Positions 23,755 to 35,779 of a stretch of 64,000 bases of DNA are shown in pieces. The first letter of the stretch is position 1. Each line of letters begins with the position of its first letter. The notes under the pieces were generated by a model. That model worked only from the letters and a program-made list of their open reading frames with translations. It was not told the origin of the DNA and did not search any database. Source of the DNA: Triticum aestivum (Eukaryota > Streptophyta > Magnoliopsida > Poales > Poaceae); NCBI RefSeq assembly GCF_018294505.1, contig NC_057801.1, positions 203,968,562-204,032,561 of the forward strand, read 5' to 3'. The translations under genes and the position numbers were made by a program.

Positions 23755-24068
23755 AAAGCATACGCATAAAGAAAATCAATCCATGCACGAAGACACGAAC
23801 ACACGCTTTGGATCTGCAATGAAGTTGTCTTGCCTTCTAATTTCTTTTGACATGACTCCCCTATTACATTGATAACGAATGAAAGGGTACGTGGGCTGAT
23901 TTTAAGGATGGCATTGATGGGTAATTTCTTCAACTTTAAAGTTAATCTGACGGTTGTGATATTCAGATGTATAAAATTAAAGGTTAGATGTTTTTAATTA
24001 TTGTGGTAATTTCTAGACTATTTCTATTTTTCTGGTTAACCCGTCAAACACTTTTTATATATAATAGA

Positions 24069-24987
24069 TGCAAACGCCATGTAATTGCTTTACTTTATCA
24101 CTATGCGTTGGCAATATTTGTAGAAGCAATAGTTGGCGAGACGACCACAACACTATGATGGAGATCAAGGTGTCAAGCCGGTGACAATGGAGATCATGAC
24201 GGTGTTTTGGAGATGGAGATCAAAGGCACAAGATGATAATGGCCATATCATGTCACATATTTTGATTGCATGCGATGTTTATGTTTTATGCATCTTATTT
24301 TGCTTAGTACGACGGTAGCATTATAAGATGATCCCTTACTAAAATTTCAAGGTATAGGTGTTCTCCTTGAGTATGCACTGTTACGATAGTTCATCGTGCT
24401 GAGACACCACGTGATGATCGGGTGTGATAAGCTCTACGTTCACATACAATGGGTGCAAGACAGTTTTGCACATGCGGAATATTCAGGTTAACCTTGACGA
24501 GCCTAGCATGTACAGACATGGCCTCGGAACACAGGAGACCGAAAGGTCAAACGTGAATCATATAGTAGATATGATCAACATAGATATGTTCACCATTGAA
24601 GACTACTCCATCTCACGTGATGATCGGACATGGTTTATTTGATTTGGATCACGTAATCATATAGATGATTCGAGGGTTGTCTATCTAAGTGGGAGTTCTT
24701 AAGTAATATGATTAATTGAACTTAATTTATCATGAACTTAGTCCTGATAGTTTTTGCATATCTATGTTGTAGATCAATGGCCCGTGCTACTGTTCCCTTG
24801 AATTTTAATGCGTTCCTAGAGAAAGCTAAGTTGAAACATGATGGTAGTAACTACACGGACTGGGTCCGTAACTTGAGGATTATCCTCATTACTACATAGA
24901 AGAATTATGTCCTTGATGCACCGCTAGGTGAAAGGCCTGCTGCAGGAGCAGATGCTGATGTTATGAACTACTCGATAGTTCAGTGTG
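24069..24987 (+). mobile_element. gag: Angela-1 copia remnant, leader and start of gag (second visible part)
   Basis: Continues Angela-1 after the Helitron: GCCATGTAATTGCTTTACTT and later landmarks match Angela-2 from about 38763. A gag start is readable at 24777 (MARATVPLNF, then KHDGSNYTDW), with an in-frame stop after about 40 codons (TACATAG near 24898) and further gag residues (LDAPLGERPA). It is cut at 24987 by element M. The frame is too decayed to function. Confidence 0.8.
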
Positions 24988-26190
24988 TGTAAGTGCATCT
25001 AGTGCCCCTTAGTGATTTTGGTGTATTGAAGACTTATAGGTTAAGGGACTAATGTGTTTGTGAGTGTACACAAGTCTATAAGTCTATGAGGAGTTTGATA
25101 TTTACAGAGAAAGTCGACCCCTAAAAATGAATGTCTTCAACTGAAGACTTTGGACTTCTGAAGACTTTGAAAGTGAAGAAATTGGTGTGACCGTGAAGAC
25201 TATATTCATGCAAGGAATATGAAGCATGAAGACTTTTGTTTTCATAGTTCTTTTTTCTCTTTCTTGAGTCATAGGAAACACCATACTATTAAAGGGGGTC
25301 GAGGTAAAACTAAGGAAAAGTTTCCAAGTGATGCTCATCTCAAAATCCTACACCTACCAATCCTTTCGAGTGAAGCCATTGGAAATCTCATACAGTTCAG
25401 TCAAATTTCTTCAGTGACAGAGACGAACATCTTCTGGTCTCTGAGGAATTTGTTCCGACTGAGGAGTTAGGAATTCGCTAGTGTGGATTGCCTACAAGTG
25501 AGGAACATGATAACCCTAAGGAATTTGATTGCCAAATTTCCGACCGTTGTTGTGCTACGCGCCAGCTGTCCAAAAATATCTACCCACCTAATGGTCATAT
25601 CATTGAAGGGCATTTATGTCTTATCATGTCGGGCTGCTCCCTAGGCTATAAATAGCCGCCCCCTACAACCACTAGTTGGCTGGCTGCTCCGAGAGAAACT
25701 GACACTTGTCATTGAGAGCATCCCATCCTCCGAGGACTTTGAGCGAAAATCATCAAGTGAGGAAAACCCAAACCCAAACACCTATAAACCCAAAGTGATT
25801 GAGCATCACTGAAGAGATTGTTTCTGTGTGGAACCGACGCTTGTTACCTTTGAGGACTATGCATCCTCCAGACGGTTAGGCGTCATGGTCTAGAGCATCC
25901 AAGAGGAAATTGTGGATCACCGAGGGACCGAGTTTGTGAAGGTTTGGAAGTCACCTGAAGACTTACCACGAGTGATTGGGCTATGTCTGTGTGACCTTAG
26001 CTCAAGGAGAATACGGTGAGGACTGTGTATCCGGGACTGTGTGTCCTCAGATTTGAATACCTAGCCGCTCCAACCAGACATACAACTGTCACAGCAGTTG
26101 GAACTGGTCTACCAAATCACTATCTTCACCAAGCTAACTGGTTCTATTTCCTCAACACTTTCATTTCCTCATTACTGTGTTGTTGTTCTC
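24988..26190 (+). repeat. 5' LTR of element M, first part
   Basis: Starts TGTAAGTGCATC. TATA box TATAAATA at 25647-25654. It contains many GAAGACTT-type short repeats near 25135-25230. Interrupted after 26190 by LTR-J and continues at 31913. Confidence 0.8.
25647..25654 (+). promoter_or_regulatory. TATA box of element M
   Basis: TATAAATA within GGCTATAAATAGCC, about 660 nt into the LTR and upstream of the R/U5 part. Confidence 0.6.
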
Positions 26191-29100
26191 TATGACGCCC
26201 TCGATTCAATCGTACACTAATCATACACGCAAATGTGTACGATCAAGATCAAGGACTCACGGGAAGATATCACAACACAACTCTAGACACAAATTAAAAT
26301 AATACAAGCTTTATATTACAAGCCAGGGGCCTCGAGGGCTCGAATACATCAGCTTGAATACAAACAGTCAGCGGAAGCAACAATATCTGAGTACAGACAT
26401 GAGTTAAACAAGTTTGCCTTAAGAAGGCTAGCACAAAAGCATCTACGATCGAAAAGGCAAGGCCTCCTTCCTGGGAGCCTCCTAACTACTCTTGGTCGTC
26501 GGCGTCCGTCACGTGGTAGTAGGCACCCTCGGGGTAGCAGCAGTCGTCAAAGGTGTCATCTGGCTCCTGGACTCCGTCATCTGGTTGCGTCATCCGAGAA
26601 GAATGGAAAAGGGGAAAAAGAGGGAGCAAAGCAACCGTGAGTACTCATCCAAAGTACTCGCAAGCAAGGATCTACACTACAGATGCAACATTATCAAAGG
26701 AAGGCTATATATGTGGACTGGGCTGTAGAAATGCCAGAATAGAGAGAAGGCCTAGTCCTATCGAAGACTAGCATCTTCTGGAAACCACCATCTTGCAGCA
26801 AACAAGAGGGAGTAGAGTAGCATAAAGTAAAGTGGTAGTAGTGTTATCAACCTCGACCAGAGATCCCTTCTCGACTCCCTGCGAGAAAGAAATCCCAGAG
26901 CCGTACTATCCAATTATCAGCACAATCCAATTCTCATCACCATCCAGTTCTCATCACAAGTATCCAGTTCTAGTTGTATCGATCGGGATACAACTCCAAG
27001 TGTCCATTACCGTAGGACAGGCTATGCATAGATTAGTTCTTCCCTGGAGGGGTGCACCAACTTACCCACCACGCTCGATTAACTCCGGCCGGACACACTT
27101 TCCTGGGTCATGCCCGGCCTCGTCCAAACAATACGTCGCAACCCGACCTAGGCTTAATAGAGAGGCCAGCACGCCGGACTAAACCTATGCCCCCAGGGGT
27201 CATGGGCCATCTCCTCGGGAACTCTTGCACGTTGCGAACGTGGCCGGTGAGCAGACCTAGCTACCTCCTTAAAAAGGTAGGTGCTTACCAGTCCAACCCG
27301 GCGCGCGGACGTCTATTAAGCTTCGGCTGATGCATACGACGCAAAATGCCCATACTATGCCCACGTGATGGTTAGTGCTATCAGGCCAGAGGCCCCTTGG
27401 ATCAAATATCCAAATCGTAGTGGATTAGGAACGCGCGGTAACAAGCAGAGACTCACGAAATATGTGACCCCGTTGCCCCGTCTCAAGGACTTGCGGCAAG
27501 GGCTATGAATGCCCGGCCACGCCTCGTAATTATCTCACGGGCACCCTCCAGGTCAACCCGTCTCCACATCACTCGCAATTAAGCACGCGCGGGTACCCCT
27601 CAGGGTCGACCCGTCTTTCCAAGTAACAGCGGTAAAAGGCCAAGTAACCGTGTGTCCAAACATCAAGGGGAAAACCCGAGGAATCACCCCCGGTGAATTC
27701 CACTAGATGTAATCATCAAGGTGAACGTAAGAGGAATCACCCCCGAGGTTCACACTTGAGGGGTTGCACGACAGAATCGTATCGGAAGTGGTTAAGGAGG
27801 AAATCACCCTCTATGACCACGGCCGAATAACTACACTACAGGTTTAACATCAGGAGTGCTAATGAGGTCTCACCCTCGGCACTCGATAGTAACCCAGTAG
27901 TGTCGAGAAACTAAGGGGAAAGTGATGTGCGGTGTCGGGGCTTGGTCTTCGATCCCGTTGATCGGGTCTTCTGATTATCCAGCGGGGCAGTCGGGACAAG
28001 GCGGGGGTCACTGATGGATCACTAACCAACCTATACTAAGCAGTTTAGGATAAGCAGGTAAGGTACAACAGTAGATACAAAAGCAGGCTATGCATCAAAA
28101 TAGGAGCAAACAATAACAGTAGCAAAATCTAATGCAAGCATGAGAGAAAGGAATGGGCGATATCGGGATGATCAAAGGGGGGGGGGCTTGCCTGGTTGCT
28201 CTGGCAAGGAGGAGTCATCGTCGACGTAGTAGATCACAGGGGCATCAGCATCGTCAACGGGGTCTACCAAAAAGAAGAGGGGGGGAGAGACAGTAAATAC
28301 ATAGCAAGCAAGTGCATACTAGGACAACAGGCAGAGCTAGACGAGTTCTAACGTGGTGCAACACGATACCGGCGAGGGCGGAAGTCAACCGGGAATGTTT
28401 TCCCGGTTCCGGACCTGTGTCAGACAGATGACCGGAGGGGGAAAGTTCCATGTTCAGCATACTAGGGGCATGTGACGGATGAACGGACCACGTATTCGGA
28501 TTCATTGAATTTTTCTGAGCAACTTTCATATAGAAAACATTTTCATCGGAGTTACGGTTTATTTTCTATGAATTTTTAAAGTTTTATTAATATTCGGAAA
28601 TTATTTAAATTAACAGAAAAGGAATATGACGTCAGCATGACGCCATGCTGACATCAGCAAGTCAACATACCGGTTGACTGGTCAAAGCTGACCAATGGGG
28701 CCATTGGGACCCACATGTCAGCCTCTGCTGGCTTAATAGTGGATTAACTAAACTAACAGGGTTAATTAGGGGCGTGGGCCCTGGGCGTCAGCGAGTGTTT
28801 TAGGTTAACTAATCATTTTTATTTATAAAGCGTTATTAGACTAATATAACAGAGGGGGGCCCACATGTCAGTGCCTCGGGGCTGCCCCGTTAGCACGGTT
28901 GACTGGTCAAACCAGTCAACGGGGTCAGCGGGTCCACTGGGGGCCACCAGTCAGTGGCACGGGGCGGTGCCACGTGGGTGCCAGCTCGGCATCGGCCGGA
29001 GACGCGCCGGAGCTAACTCCGGCGACCATTTCGACGGCCGATCGAATGGGAGGGCGGCGGGATTCGTCCACATCGGGTCGTTTCGCGCGCGCGAGGGTGC

Positions 29101-30432
29101 GTTCGAACGGGCGAACGACGCTGCGTCGAACAGTGGCAGAGGCACGGCCGGACTTGGCCGGAAACGGTGCCGGCGACGAGGTTTGCGGCGGCGGTCCTTG
29201 GGTGTGAACAGAACGCAGCTCCTGGGGTGTTTTGACAGAGCTAGGTGGCTGGGCGGTTTCCTGGGCGCGCCAGAAGCATGCCGGTCAAGACGGAAGGGCT
29301 CGGGCGGCTGCGCCTCGAGCTACACGCCGGCAATGGCAGACGGCAGCGCGTGGCGTCGGTGTCGGGTAGCTACGGGCAGCAGCTCGCAAACAGAGGGGGA
29401 AGAGGAGAGGGAGAGACGCTCACGTAGGGGCTCACAAAGGCCGGTGCTCAGTTTAGTAGCAGAAGCAGTCGGGGGAGGTCGACGGAGTTCCGCGGCGGCC
29501 GGAGAAGAGGACGAAGGGGATCCGGTGCTGCAGCGCCTCCGAGCCCCAGCTGAGGCCACCGCTCGAAGTAGTCGACCCCGGCGGAGCTCGTGGACGTGCA
29601 GCCTAAGCTCGGGGTCGACGGTGGCCGCAGTGACGACGGGGGACGGCGGCGATGGCGCTCGGGTGAGGCGGGCGAGCGAGACAGAGAGGGGGAGGAGCGC
29701 GTGGATCTGGGAGGCAAGGAGGCAAGTGGGGAGGGGAGACGGGGAAGCCCGAGGCGTCGGGGGATCTTATCCCCTCGTCGATGACGCCGGTGAGCTGGTC
29801 CGGTGGCGACCGCGACCGAGCGGTCGGTCGAGCAGTAGAAGACGACCGAGGGTGGGGGTTGGGCTGCTGGGCAGATCCCCAGGGCAGCGAGGAGGAGGGG
29901 GCTGTGGGCCGTCCGGCTGGCCGAGGTGGGCCGAGGCCCAAGGGGAGGCCAGGGCTCTCCCACCCCTTCTTCTTTCCTTTGCCTTTTTCTTTTAGTTTTT
30001 CTTATCTGGAAATCAAAAGCTACTGCTTTGCAATTATTCCGAGCACCAAATGTCTCTTGTAAAATGTGCCACATGCCACAATAAATAATGTGCAATATTG
30101 TGAATTTGCACAAAATTGTTTTGAGCATTTGGAAATGATTACACACTTTTAGGAATAGAAAAGGCCAATTTAATTGTTGCTGGACCACTCAAATAATTTC
30201 CAGGAGCATTTTTGGAATCGAACAGAGGTAGGTTTCATCATGACAAATACTTAGGGAATATTTGCCACATTGTGAACTATTTTTCTGGCTCATTTGAAGA
30301 TGCAAATAATTGACTTGCAATTTGAATTGAATTGGACTTGATTTTTGGACAACTGGCATTTTGGCTTAGGAAAGCATGACGACAAGGCATCATTAGAGGG
30401 GATCACTGTAGCAAGATTCTCGGGGCGTTACA
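26191..30432 (-). repeat. Complete 3' LTR of LTR-J (4242 bp)
   Basis: Minus strand: begins TGTAACGCCCCGAG at 30432 and ends GGGCGTCATA at 26191 (the final CA appears mutated to TA). The GC-rich part (28860-29960) is open in several frames, up to 376 codons on the plus strand, but low-complexity and Arg/Ser/Gly-rich with no domain. I treat this as LTR sequence and not a gene. Confidence 0.8.
28820..28920 (-). promoter_or_regulatory. Putative LTR-J promoter: TATA box with an inverted W-box pair upstream
   Basis: Minus-strand TATAAATA at 28820-28827. About 70 bp upstream lies a perfect 10-bp inverted repeat, GTTGACTGGT (28898-28907) and ACCAGTCAAC (28911-28920), with a TTGACT W-box core in each arm. 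More TTGAC/GTCAA cores and a TGACGTCA palindrome occur at 28627-28690. Confidence 0.4.
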
Positions 30433-31791
30433 AATCTCCTCCACTACAAGAAATCTCGTCCCGAGATTTAAGTGCGGAAGTAAAGAGTAACTTTGGGAGA
30501 ACTGACCCTTATAGGGTTAATTATCTGGTGAACAATTCAAGGAAAGTGGCAGATGTACCCCTCGAGTTGAAACTTAAGAAAACATCGAGAGCAAACAATG
30601 AAGGTACAATAGGAAGTTTCAAGCGAATGGACAAACAATCGATACCTGAATAGAGTGTGAGAAGGGGGTCCAGAGCATCGGGAATAGATCATCCCTCTGA
30701 TGGTGGCTCATGACATGATACGAAGCCAATTGCAAGAATATCTCGGAACCAAAGATATACATAAGAGTCAGGTTCCGATCCTGTGGAACTGTGGGTTATG
30801 GGCCCACCATGTGGGTTAACAGCAGGAAGGCACTAATCAATTTGCATGATCATGATAGCAATGCAGGTCAGAGTATAGCCTGTCAGTTACGTTGGCAACA
30901 ACGCTGGTACCAAGGGCGAGGGACGAAGAGAACCATTTTCCTGCTCGTTGAACGAGGCGGACCCATAGGCAAAGTTCTCGTCCATCGGTGGTTACCGGAA
31001 TGTCAACAGCAATAACAACAAGGTCTTACAAACAAATTTTACACTGAGGTGTTTTCCTAAGCAGGGAACTATTACTGCTTAGATCTCATAAACCACAAGA
31101 AAGTTTAAATAAAACAATGGAAAAGAAAAGGTGATCATTAGATTAATCAGAACATTGGAAAGGAAAATGTGTTTACACAGAAGAATTGGGAGTATATCCT
31201 TCCCAAGGGGAAGCGGAGCAGGATATACAAGATATGACAACAAGTTCAAAAGCATTTAGATAAAGGGGGCAAGGGAAGAATCATGATATTACCCATACAA
31301 CGGTGTTTGGATAATAGATCAAGAAACATTCGGCAATGTGCTTCCAATGTTCTTGTTGATATTCGGAATACCTCAGTCATGCTTCGAGGTAGCATTAACA
31401 TGGTGCTACAAGTAGGGGTTGTAGTTGAAAATCACAAGAAATACCCAAGGAACAGTTGCGGGATTAGCAAGGAGTCCAAGGTATAACCAAGACATGATCA
31501 AACATGCGTTGGAAAGAAGACAAAGGGGTTGTCGATGATAACTCAAATCATCGAAGGTCAAGGATGGTATTCCTCACCATGAATTCAATTGTCATTTCAG
31601 TGGAAGTCAAAATGTTGATGCTGATCACGACGCATTTGTCGAAAGGCTCTATGAAGATGACATCGAGGAGCGATGCCATCAAGCAACAGGAAGGATGAAG
31701 CGAAAGGTTATTGAAACCACGAGTACGACACAAACTCGATAGCAAGCTTGTTGTTCATGGCAAAATGGTATAATGAGGAAGATCGACATAA
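30433..31791 (-). other. Internal remnant of LTR-J
   Basis: About 1.36 kb between the PPT and the deletion point. Short open frames only, with no retroelement domain. Plus-strand 30451-30469 holds the pre-PPT stem-loop. Confidence 0.6.
30451..30469 (-). other. Pre-PPT stem-loop of LTR-J
   Basis: Stem AAATCTCG / CGAGATTT, 8 of 8 pairs, loop GGA on the minus strand, ending 18 nt before the 3' LTR. Counterpart of the hairpins at 14272-14290 and 56322-56341. Confidence 0.7.
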
Positions 31792-31907
31792 GCAATTTGA
31801 ATTGAATTGGACTTGATTTTTGGACAAGTGGCATTTTGGCTTAGGAAAGCATGACGACAAGGCATCATTAGAGGGGATCACTGTAGCAAGATTCTCGGGG
31901 CATTACA
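31792..31907 (-). repeat. 5' LTR stub of LTR-J (116 bp)
   Basis: Matches 30317-30432 except at two positions and is followed by the TTCTC target-site duplication, which proves it is the outer end of the element. Confidence 0.9.
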
Positions 31908-31912
31908 TTCTC

Positions 31913-32197
31913 GATCCTTACTGTTTGAAGACTTTGACTAAAGACTTTCTTAGTTTCCTTACTTCAATTTCTTCAGTCAGTTTGTTTTCAGCCTGCTTAT
32001 CCTGTGTTTACGCTTTCTGTACTCATTGTTTGTTTTCATTTCATCATGATGACTATGCTATCGCTCAGTTATGCTTACATCTGAGTACTTATTCTGCTGC
32101 TAGTTGTTCGTGACTCAGGAATTTCCTCACTGTGAAATTCTTCACTGACGAATTTGTAAAAATTGCCTATTCAACCCCCTATAGTCGATATAACGCA
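31913..32197 (+). repeat. 5' LTR of element M, second part
   Basis: Resumes after LTR-J and its target duplication, ends GATATAACGCA at 32197 and is followed by the PBS. Total LTR length without the insertion is about 1488 bp. Confidence 0.8.
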
Positions 32198-32204
32198 CTT
32201 TTAA

Positions 32205-32217
32205 TTGGTATCAGAGC
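32205..32217 (+). other. Primer-binding site of element M
   Basis: TTGGTATCAGAGC, the initiator-Met tRNA site used by most plant copia elements, 8 nt after the LTR. Confidence 0.8.
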
Positions 32218-32271
32218 AAGGTACTCCCTTATTCTGTGTGATTTTTGGTTTAACCGCCTGTAGTTTTAGTT

Positions 32272-33994
32272 ATGTCGACCACAGGAATGAATACTGTGTC
32301 ATGCCCCATCTTTGACGGTCATGATTATCCCAAGTGGAAGGCCATGAAGAACAAGCGCCTCATGGCGATGAACAGCGAGCTGTGGACCGTCACTGAGATT
32401 GGTCTTACCGATCTATGCAAGATGGCTAAGGCTGATCATATTCTCAAGTATTACCTACTTAACCTCAGGACGAAGGACATCATCTGCTCCTGTCTGTCCC
32501 AAAATCAGTTCAGGAACATTATGAATCTCAGCCATGCGAAGCTTATCTGGGACCGACTCTCTGAGGTCTATGAAGGTCATCGAACTCGTCATGATCCTTG
32601 GTTTGAGGATTTCAAGGAATCGCTCAAGACAATGACTTTTGATCCGGAATCATCATCCTCTGCACCATGCCTTATGGAAAAAGGTGCCAAGGTAACTGAA
32701 TGCTACCTATCTGAGTCTAGTTATGATGAATCTAGTGACGAATTTGGACCCAGCTATACCAAACTTGCTTCCCTTGCCACTAAACAACAAAGAGCTTTGG
32801 AAAAAGTTCGAAACATGCGTAATGAGAGCGATGATATGTTGGGTGAAGAAATGGATCGCGCTCAAACCTTGACTAATAGTCTTCAGAGACTTCAGTACAA
32901 GTTTGATAACCTTCATAGTCATCATAACACTCTCTTATCTGATCATGAGAAGCTTTCTTATGAATTTCTTCAAAGAAAGCAAGATCTTGAGAAGCTAAGG
33001 GAGAGTTATGAAGATCTTCAGAAGGAACATGATTCATTGCTTGCTGAACAGATCAGTGCTGCTCAGGAGGAATTCATTCCACCATGTTTGAAATGCATTG
33101 AACGTGAATCTACTAATTCTTCACCTTAAAGTTCAAATCTTCTTTTGCTGCAAATTCTTCAACTATCTTTGCTATCACTAATTCCTCATCTGAGGATACT
33201 GCTAGTATCACTGACAATGCAGGGCTGAAGGAATTGTATGTGACAGGCATGTACAAAATCCTCAAAGGGCATCAAGATCTTTGTGATGTGCTTAAAAAGC
33301 AGATCCTCAACAAGAACCCTAGGAAAGAGGGTATTTCCTTTGAGAGGAAACTCAATGCTGATGGAACATACTGGAAGCCTGAGCAGTATCCCAAAACCTC
33401 ATGGGTTGCTGCAAAGGGACCTCCAGTAGATCCATCTACTTTATCTGGCTTTACATGTGAATCTTCATATTCTTCTAATGAGTCATTTGACTCCAACTAT
33501 AAACTGTTCAAAAATAAGAATGGTGAAGTATTTGCTAGATATGTTGGCACTAACTACAGAAATGGTCCCCCTATGAAGAAAATCTGGGTTCCCAAAAGGT
33601 GCCTTGAAAGTCTTCAGGTGAATGTCATCCTGACACCACATGTGAAGAATAGGAACCCCAAATCAAATTGTTCATATGGATCCAAGTCCTCATATGGACC
33701 ACATTCCTCATGTGGATCAAATTCCCCACATGGATCGAAGTCCTCATCTGAACATCATCGTGCTAACACCTCTGTTTCGCAAGAAAGATCTAAGGGCTAT
33801 GAATATGTGCATTATCTTCAAATCATTATGTTCATAAGTCCTTGAAGAGTTCTCTGCTTATTCATATGCTTACTCTAACCCCTCTTATGTGAAACGAAGT
33901 GGATTGGCGTCTATGCCACCTTTCTCTTATGGAGCTCATGGAATGATGAACTCTTTGCCACCCCTCCAGATGTGGGTGGTGAAGAAAAAGAACT
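32272..33994 (+). pseudogene. gag: Element M gag, frameshifted
   Basis: The structural protein of a copia/Sirevirus-type element. The start at 32272 (MSTTGMNTVSCPIFDGHDYP) has the usual FDG-x-[DN]Y-x-KW entry motif of copia gag. The first frame runs 285 codons to a stop at 33127 and includes a long helical, probably coiled-coil stretch (about residues 180-262: LEKVRNM, LTNSLQRLQYKFDNLHSHH, REYEDL-like). Further gag sequence lies in another frame (33160-33840), with four 18-bp repeats near its end, and a last piece in a third frame ends at KKKN (about 33993). A CCHC knuckle is not evident. At least two frameshifts and a stop break it. Confidence 0.75.
33671..33742 (+). repeat. Four tandem 18-bp units in element M gag
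   Basis: Units at 33671, 33689, 33707 and 33725 follow TCATATGGATCCAAGTCC and encode S-[YC]-G-[SP]-x-S hexapeptides. The exact 18-bp period keeps the frame. Confidence 0.85.
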
Positions 33995-34219
33995 AATCTC
34001 TTATGCAGGGTCAGGTCTCTAGACGAACTTAAACGTCTGAAGAATTTGCTGGAGACCTGAATATTCTTGAAAGGATGCAAGCTAATCATGAAGAAATGAA
34101 TTTACATTTCTCACGTCCTCATACTGCTATCTGTTCTACTGCTTGATGAAATTGATCTGATGAATTTGATTTCATATTCTTCACTGATGAAGTATATGAG
34201 TTTGTAAGTTGCACTAATT

Positions 34220-34516
34220 CATCTGAAGGATGATCTTCCCAAAGCCACTGAGTGGGTCCTCGACAGTGGATGTACAAATCACATGACTCGTGACAAGAAC
34301 TTATTGATGGACACTACTTTAGCTCCATCGCATCTGAAGCATATCACCTACGTTGATAAAGGGAAAAGCAAGGTACTGGGTTTAGTTAAGGTTGCAATCT
34401 CAAAGGGTCGACACATGGATAAAGTCATGCTTGTCGAGTCCTCAGGATTCAACCTCATGTCTATCTCAATTCTTTGTGATCTTGATATGGTTGTGGCAAG
34501 TATCGTTGTGTTGTGA
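34220..34516 (+). pseudogene. pol: Element M protease region
   Basis: Copia aspartic protease: WVLDSGCTNHMTRD carries the active-site D-S-G (codons 34262-34270) followed by the C-T-N-H-M signature typical of copia proteases. The second conserved block (SGFNLMSISILCDL) ends just before a stop at 34514. It is joined to integrase only through a frame change, so no continuous polyprotein can be made. Confidence 0.8.
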
Positions 34517-34668
34517 TCATGGAAGCTGACCATTCGAAAGTCATCGAAGGCTTTAGGAAAGGAGATCTATATATTGTTGATTTCTCTACAGGATGACAAC
34601 CTGCTACATGTCTACTTGCAAAAGCTTCAGAAGGCTGGCTATGACATCGATGACTTGATCATGCTGGC

Positions 34669-35775
34669 ATGAGGAACTTGCACATGCTCGTGAAGAAGAA
34701 TCATGTCATTGGCATCGAGGATGTCAAATTCCTCAAGGATCACCTGTGCGGAGCTTGTGAAGCTGGAAAGATGACCAAGGCCAAGCATCCCTCAAAGATG
34801 ATCATGACTACCACTCGTCCATTTGAAATACTTCACATGGATATCTTTGGCCCTAACCATTATTCCTCATTCACCAATGAGGCATCTTTATATGGCTTCG
34901 TTATTGTTGATGACTATTCTCGTTATACATGGGTGCATATCGACACTTACAAACGTGAAGTGCAGGAAGTCTTCAAACGATTTTCCTCAAGGGCTTCAAC
35001 CAACTTTGGTGTGAAGATCAAGCACATCAGAAGTGACAATGGGACTGAGTTCAAGAATACTGGCCTTGATGACTATCTTGATGAACTTGGTATTACTCAT
35101 GAGTTATCTGCTCCTTATACTCCTCAGCAGAATGGCATCATGGAGCGCAAGAATAGGACTCTTGTTGAGATGGCTTGCACTATGCTTGATGAATACAAGA
35201 CGCCTCGTTACTTCTGGATTGAGGCAATTGATACTGCGTGCCACATCATCAACAGGGTATATCTTGAAAAATTCTTCAAAAAGACCTCATATGAACTCCT
35301 CACTGACAAGAAACCCAATGTGAGTTATTTCAAAGTCTTCGGTGCTAAATGTTGGATTAGAGATCCTCATCACAATTCTAAATTTGCACCGGAAGCACAT
35401 GAAGGTTTTTATGCTTGGTTACGGAAAGGACTCGCACACCTACAAAGTCTTCAACTCCTTTCACCACAAGGTTGTTGAAACTGTAGATGTGTGGTTCGCT
35501 GAAACTAATGGTTTGCAAAGAGAGCACCTACCTCATGTGCTAGATGAAAAGTCACCTGAGGAAGCCATCAAGTTCAAGGCTACTGAGGATATCTTTCCTT
35601 CCAAAGAATCTGCTGAAGAAGTCATTCCAGAACGTGAAGAACATCATGCTGGTGCACCTGAGGAAAATGGCTCTGAAGAAAATGCTGGGCCAACTCAAAG
35701 TCGTCAACCCGCTCATCCTCGCGTTGCAAACAAAGTACAGATCGTGAAAATCATCAGCGACATCAACGCACCAGG
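34669..35775 (+). pseudogene. pol: Element M integrase (GAG-pre-integrase and catalytic core)
   Basis: Inserts the cDNA into the host chromosome. The frame from 34669 begins inside the zinc-binding region (HLCGACEAGK) and carries the catalytic triad: Asp58 in LHMDIFG, Asp123 in RSDNGTEF, Glu159 in NGIMERKNR, spaced D-x64-D-x35-E as in active copia integrases. PYTPQQNG and a VFGAKCW block follow. The open frame stops at 35478 after a frameshift near 35430; downstream linker sequence (TNGLQREHLPHVLDEKSPEE) is in another frame. It is cut at 35779 by Gypsy-E and resumes at 52937. Confidence 0.9.
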
Positions 35776-35779
35776 ACCT

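Larger units (their letters stand above)
18798..24068 (-). mobile_element. Helitron, about 5.3 kb, inserted in Angela-1
   Basis: On the minus strand the element starts TCTATTATATATAAAAAG at 24068, close to the plant Helitron 5' consensus, and ends near 18798. A hairpin (GCCCGC / GCGGGC, 18809-18827) lies about 11 nt from that end. The host bases are A before the 5' end and T after the 3' end, as Helitrons require, with no target-site duplication. Angela sequence resumes at 24069. The 3' terminus reads GTAG rather than CTAG/CTRR, one mismatch. No Rep/helicase is seen, so it is non-autonomous. It carries an EF-hand-like fragment, an RNase H-like fragment, a MITE end and a short duplication. Positions 20380-22100 are AT-rich and may be captured intron DNA. 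Confidence 0.65.
26191..31907 (-). mobile_element. LTR-J: LTR retroelement with a large internal deletion
   Basis: Flanked by a perfect 5-bp target-site duplication, TTCTC (26186-26190 and 31908-31912), inside the LTR of element M. On the minus strand the complete 3' LTR is 30432 to 26191. The region 30433-31791 is an internal remnant, and 31792-31907 is only the first 116 bp of the 5' LTR (2 differences from 30317-30432). PBS, most of the internal region and most of the 5' LTR are therefore deleted. No gag or pol motif is seen. A GTGGAGGA PPT and a pre-PPT hairpin lie next to the 3' LTR. Confidence 0.85.

Noticed and set aside
28865..29995. A 376-codon plus-strand open frame, the longest in the window
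   Set aside because: It lies in the GC-rich part of the LTR of LTR-J, opposite to the element's direction, with overlapping frames on both strands. Composition is Arg/Gly/Ser-rich and no domain is visible; GC-rich DNA lacks stops by chance.
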